64,000 nt of DNA from Gnetum montanum (taxonomy: Eukaryota > Streptophyta > Gnetopsida > Gnetales > Gnetaceae): NCBI GenBank assembly GCA_015680685.1, contig MNCI01034697.1, forward strand, positions 1,654,851-1,718,850, read 5' to 3'. The position numbers were made by a program, and so were the translations under genes. The first letter of the stretch is position 1. Every line of letters begins with the position of its first letter. Shown here piece by piece: positions 59,606 to 64,000 of the stretch. The notes under the pieces are model-generated. The model was not told where the DNA came from and did no database searches. It saw nothing but the letters and a program-made list of their open reading frames with translations.

Positions 59606-59745
59606 GCGTAGTCTCCACACTTAGCCATTTTTTTTATTGTCTCCATAGTTAGCCATTTTTCTATAGTTTCCAGACTTAGCCATTTTTCTGCAATTTCCAC
59701 AATTAGCCATTTTTTTGCAGTTTGTAGACTTAGCCATTTTTCTTC
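59606..59745 (+). repeat. 27-bp tandem repeat in the E leader
   Basis: TTAGCCATTTTT recurs at 59621, 59649, 59676, 59703 and 59730, a 27-28 bp period. It lies between primer site and gag. Tat1 has no counterpart. Confidence 0.85.
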
Positions 59746-59769
59746 ACAATTAACAACCCACAGCTATCC

Positions 59770-62286
59770 CTTTCACAACTAGATCTAGTAACATGAACCC
59801 AGATTAGCCTTTGACATTAGTGTCAAACATACTTGACACCTTTACCATCCAATAAGGGGCCACCATAGTCAGCAACAAACAATACAAGTTTATATGTGTA
59901 AAGATCTAGGTAGGGTTACCCATGGATCACCTTGACATGGAGGCAAAATGGGACTTTGAATGAATTCATTGAGAAAGATGAGAGTATATCCCTTTCTCAT
60001 TCAGGATCATTCCACTCATAGATTCCCACCACTAGTTGTTATCCTAACTCATTCGAGCATGTGAGCATGACATGGGAACTGACTATGAGGAAGTCCTATA
60101 AGAGGAAGAAGATAAGTTTGAAGCTTACTTTGAATGGAAAATCCCCTTCCACACTATCTTCCAACTACTTCCCAATCTGCCCCCCTTTGATTCTATTCAC
60201 CTATTCTCCCTGAGATAGTTATAACAATGCCATCACCTTCCTACTTTATTAGGCTTAGGTCAACACCTACAATGGCAATGCATCAAATGCAATACATGCA
60301 ATATGACATAACAGCTCCATTTAACTTACCCTTTATGGCATCATCTCAACTTGTTTAGTCATCTTTACTAGCAACCATCATGTCAGCTTAACCATATGTC
60401 TATGCAGGGTTCATCTTCTAGCCTCATATGATCCAAAGACCTTACATGTTGCTTGTTTCATTGCTGCCCTCAGCATTAGTCCAATCCATGCATGTGTGGC
60501 TTGTCCCAGTCACCATGCCCATAGCACAACCAACACATCAACTACATCATGTGGCTCCTCAACTGGCAATTTGGCCCTAGGCCATACTGGCTAGCACATC
60601 TCAAAACTTGGATAAGGCGTTCTAGCTAACTCAAGTTTGACAGAAGAGGTCAAGAGACTCAAGGCTACCTCCTTTGAAATAGTTCATGTGGTGAACTTCT
60701 ACTAGGATGAACCTATAGGTCTTGTAGTCCCATCCCTAACTCTACTAACTGGAGTACCACTACCTTAACTCACCAAGTATAATGATGAAGGGAACCCCAA
60801 TGCACACTTGGTGATGTTTAGGTATAAGTGCTAGCTACTATAAGCATGACCACATGCCATCATGTGCATCTTTGCCATGTCATGTACTGAGCATAGCCCA
60901 AAGGTTCTATTTCCTCTCTAGAAGACCTCTTAAGCTAGTTTGTAACATGCTTTAGGTATAACTTGAAGCGAAAAGCAACCTTGAACCAACTAATGTAGAT
61001 CAATTAGGGCCACCTAGAGCCCATGCAAAAATTTATCCAATGCTGGAGCACCTCATTGAATGAAATATGAGAGCCAATAGCTAAGATGCACCTACTAGCC
61101 ATATTAAAGGGTGCAATTAATGACTTCATTAAGTCAAAATTATACTACTTGGCCCTGTAGTCTCTAAGCCAAGTGTTTGCCTAGACCAAGAACATAGAAG
61201 ATGAAGTGTAAGCTAGCAAGTACCTAGCCTATGTGGCCTATAAAAACTAGCATGCAAGAAAGAAAAATGTAATAGTGGCAATGGTAGCCACACACATCAA
61301 AGCGACAACCAGGGGCTGACTACTAGGCACCCCAAAGCCCTAGCTCACAAAGCTACCAACTCTAGCCCATAGGTAATTGACCCACCCACATCTACAATGG
61401 CCATGACATGGATCTACTAAAAGCCCAACTTTGAGTGCAAAGATCATTCAAAGTATACCCCATCACTACTGAAACCCTTAGAGCTACTAGATCAATTATT
61501 GAAACCTGGGCAGATCCAACACAAGTAAGTCTCTGAGGATGTTTGCAAAAGGCACAATAGGTATTATGAGCTACTAAGGAATCCTACCTCAGTAGCACCA
61601 AATGGGGCCTAGTCCCGAAGCACTTCAAGTTGGACCAATTCTATCATTACCACCAGTTGTCTAGTCATAGCATGGACTTCTACTGAGCTTACAAGACAAT
61701 TTGCAAAGGATGATACATAGGGGTGAACTAATGCTTGACACTGCAAACCCTTCAAACATGGATGGTTTTGGCTCCATCATAAGCATCATCAGTATGGGTG
61801 GCAAGTCAAAATCGATGTAGCAGCTATTTTTGGTTTGGGTGTCCTCTAGTAGTGCAAGGGTTCCCTTGGTCTCCATGAGTTCGAGACCCCCCTTTACTGT
61901 TAGAGCACTACCATGGGGCACCCACAACACCCTTAATGGTTAAGGTCCCATAGCATGTTGCAACAAAAACTACCCAATAGATGTTTGTTGTTAGGATGTC
62001 ATAATGTGTTGGCCCCTCACCTACTCAAAGCCTAGTAGTGGGCAACACCTTAGCCCCTTCTCGTCCAAGGGCCAACCTCGCCTCTAGCATGGGTATACTC
62101 ACTAGATGGAAATTTAAAATGCCTAATGAATGCATCATAGATGAAATGGATAGGCAATAATGAGACTAAAGAGCACTTGATCTACCAAAGTTGGTCCCTA
62201 TCTCTGCAATTCCTATGGTTGAAGCAACTGAAAAGGCCATAACTAGTAAACCATAATCGAGCACTGAGGCCTCCAAACAAGCCAAG
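59770..62286 (+). pseudogene. gag: E gag
   Basis: Decayed version of Tat1 gag. LTKYNDEGNPNAHLVMFRYK at about 60770, MQKFIQCWSTSLNEI at about 61020, AINDFIKSKLYYLAL at about 61120 and a zinc region FYHYHQLSSHSMDFY (about 61635) with its Cys residues replaced. Stops are dense and mainly TAG or TGA. Confidence 0.7.
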
Positions 62287-63195
62287 AAAACAAAGCCTAT
62301 GTCTCCTCTGTGAGGGATCTATCTCTTAGGTTACATGGAGGAGGTTAAGGCCAACAAAAATGTAGGCAATGGAAAAGACTTCATTGATGCATTAGCCAAG
62401 GTCAAGTAAGCACTAGAACAAAAAAACACAACATTGAGCTTGTATGACCTAGTCATGACCTCATCCACCCATTGGGAAGCATTGGCATAGATGTTGGCCT
62501 CCATTCCTATTACAGAGAACATCCTTGTAGATGAGAATTCCATCCATGCAGTGATGTTGCCCTTGGCACAACAAGAATTGGGTTCAATAATGCTAGCATT
62601 TTGTAACAAGGTAACCAAGGTCAACCCCAAGTGAGAGGAGGTCATTACAACTCTAATGTTCATTACCATATGCATTGGGCAATGCAAGACCTACAGAGTG
62701 CATGTCGATGATGGTGCAGCAACAAACATAATACCATACTCCATCATTGATAAGCTAGGCCTCATAGACCAAATTAGGTCAACGAAAGCCACATGCTTGA
62801 AATCCTTTAATGGATCATGCATCACTATCTGTGGCACCATCACCATAGCTTTTGTAGCAGGGGACCAATTCCCCACCACTATCGAATTTACCATTATAGA
62901 GGAAATGCTCGGCTCTAACTTGATATTGGATAGGCCTTGGCTAGCCTAGTTATGAGTTGTCTCCTCTTCGATTCACTAGGAGATCCACCTTTTGTATGGA
63001 GGTGGTGAAGTTATCATCCATAGTGATAATGTCATTCCTTTGGCCATCAATAACATAGAAATGGAGCAAGGATCACAGGTTGAATTTTATGATGCTGCAC
63101 CTATGACAAAAAATGCAATGCATAAGGTTGACACACTTGAACAAGTGGTGGAAGCCAACGACCTCCTAGAGGATGCTTTGTGGGTAGCATCCTAA
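62287..63195 (+). pseudogene. pro: E protease region
   Basis: LLGYMEEVKANKNVGNGKD, then NTTLSLYDLVMTSSTHWEAL, and the protease RVHVDDGAATNIIPY (about 62695), with NLILDRPWLA ending in TAG at 62947. The frame resumes with GGGEVIIHSDNVIPLAINNIE, homologous to Tat1 beyond its own TAG. It keeps the DDG form of the active site, one residue better than Tat1. Confidence 0.75.
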
Positions 63196-63480
63196 TCCAC
63201 ACTAGATTAGGAAGCAACTATGTGACCAAGGTACCCCCTTAGCTTGAAACATGCTAGGTGCCTGCCTAGCCTTTACTACTACATGCCATGCATTGTTGAC
63301 TTTTGCTTGCATTGAATTTGTTTATGCATTTACATTTAGCCTGCTTGCTTAGATTATGCATCACTTTTCTTTATTTATGCATTTATTTGCTTTGTTTACA
63401 CATTTATCCACTTAGATTAACACATGAAAAATGTCAAAACCCATAAAAAACTAAAATTACAAAAACAAAAACTATCACTC

Positions 63481-63770
63481 CAACTAGCCATGGCCTTAAA
63501 CTGACATCCCCGGCTTGCCATGGCCTTAAGTTGGCATCTATAGCTTGGAATGGCCTGAAATTATCAATCCCCTTACCATGGTCTACGTGGCTTGAAATGT
63601 TCCAAAACTAATAGCATGGGGCCTGTAATGACCTTAAACTACCATTGTAGCCTAGAATGGTCCTAAAATTATTACTTTTAATTCTATCCTCATGGTTCGC
63701 TAAGGCATAAAACTAACATGCACATGGCTTGCTAAGGCCTAAAACTAGCATAAGCATGCTTACCTTCCTA
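63481..63770 (+). repeat. Decayed counterpart of the 68-bp array
   Basis: Diverged units (CCATGGCCTTAAACTGACAT, GCTAAGGCCTAAAACTAGCAT) match the reverse complement of the Tat1 units, consistent with the opposite orientation of E. It follows protease at the same distance scale as in Tat1. Confidence 0.75.
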
Positions 63771-64000
63771 ACGGCCCACATACATACTAAGGTAAACTTT
63801 ACCACATTATTTTTTCCATTTGTGCACATTAACTTTGTAAAGTAGTTTCCACTTGATGTTTTTCTAGTTGATTTTGTAGGAGTTTATAGAAACACAACAT
63901 GGCTATGCATGAGTACACCTAGCATGTAGTGCCACACATTGATCCAACAAGGTAAGCACTTATTCGCCATGAAGTTAAAATTGGCATAGCAATTTGCTAT

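Larger units (their letters stand above)
58112..64000 (+). mobile_element. Tat-like element E, 5' part, plus strand
   Basis: LTR, primer site, gag, protease and repeat array follow in the same order as in Tat1 but on the plus strand, heavily diverged. It inserted into D and runs off the window before RT. Whether it carries the antisense gene is therefore unknown. Confidence 0.8.

Overview
The window is a stretch of plant nuclear DNA made almost entirely of nested, decayed LTR retrotransposons. The evidence is plant-type Ty3/gypsy pol genes (Athila-like and Tat/Ogre-like), a Ty1/copia remnant, TG...CA LTRs, plant-type primer-binding sites and GT-AG introns. I see no intact host gene, rRNA or tRNA. 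The density of nested elements suggests a large, repeat-rich seed-plant genome; I cannot name the species.

Layout. (1) 1-4850 plus 22513-23243 is the 3' part of an Athila-like element (A1): a long non-coding stretch, an internal promoter, an accessory coiled-coil gene and a 3' LTR. (2) 4851-22512 is a complete Tat/Ogre-like element (Tat1) inserted into that LTR and reading on the minus strand: LTR, gag (20677 to 18116), protease (to 16923), a 68-bp tandem array, a plus-strand multi-exon gene (12014-16118), RT-RNaseH-integrase (11598 to about 8105), a 30-bp array, LTR. (3) 23244-26027 is AT-rich DNA with a degenerate copia gag-pol remnant. (4) 26028-45040 is an Athila-like element (B) with a one-frame gag-pol, split inside integrase by a second family-A element (A2, 32531-41245) that has gag and the accessory gene but no pol. 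(5) 45041-52325 holds an old LTR fragment, a large inverted repeat and two solo LTRs with recognisable 5-bp target duplications. (6) 52670-58111 is a badly decayed Athila-like element (D), cut by another Tat-like element (E, 58112 to the window end) in plus orientation.

The most unusual object is the gene inside Tat1. Eight exons with GT-AG borders join into one frame of 1,101 codons, antisense to the element, in the spacer between protease and RT where Ogre-type elements carry an intron. Its second exon resembles an FCP1/NIF-type HAD phosphatase domain, its middle resembles the head domain of plant retrotransposon accessory proteins, and its tail is helical and acidic. It carries nine nonsense codons but no frameshift. 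The family-A accessory gene has a comparable plan (basic N-terminus, similar head, coiled-coil tail) in sense orientation and sits behind its own LTR-like promoter.

A common decay pattern runs through the window: reading frames are preserved over kilobases, and the breaks are nearly all TAG, TGA or TAA explicable by C-to-T change, as expected from deamination of methylated cytosine in silenced elements. All domain assignments are by eye; no searches were run.
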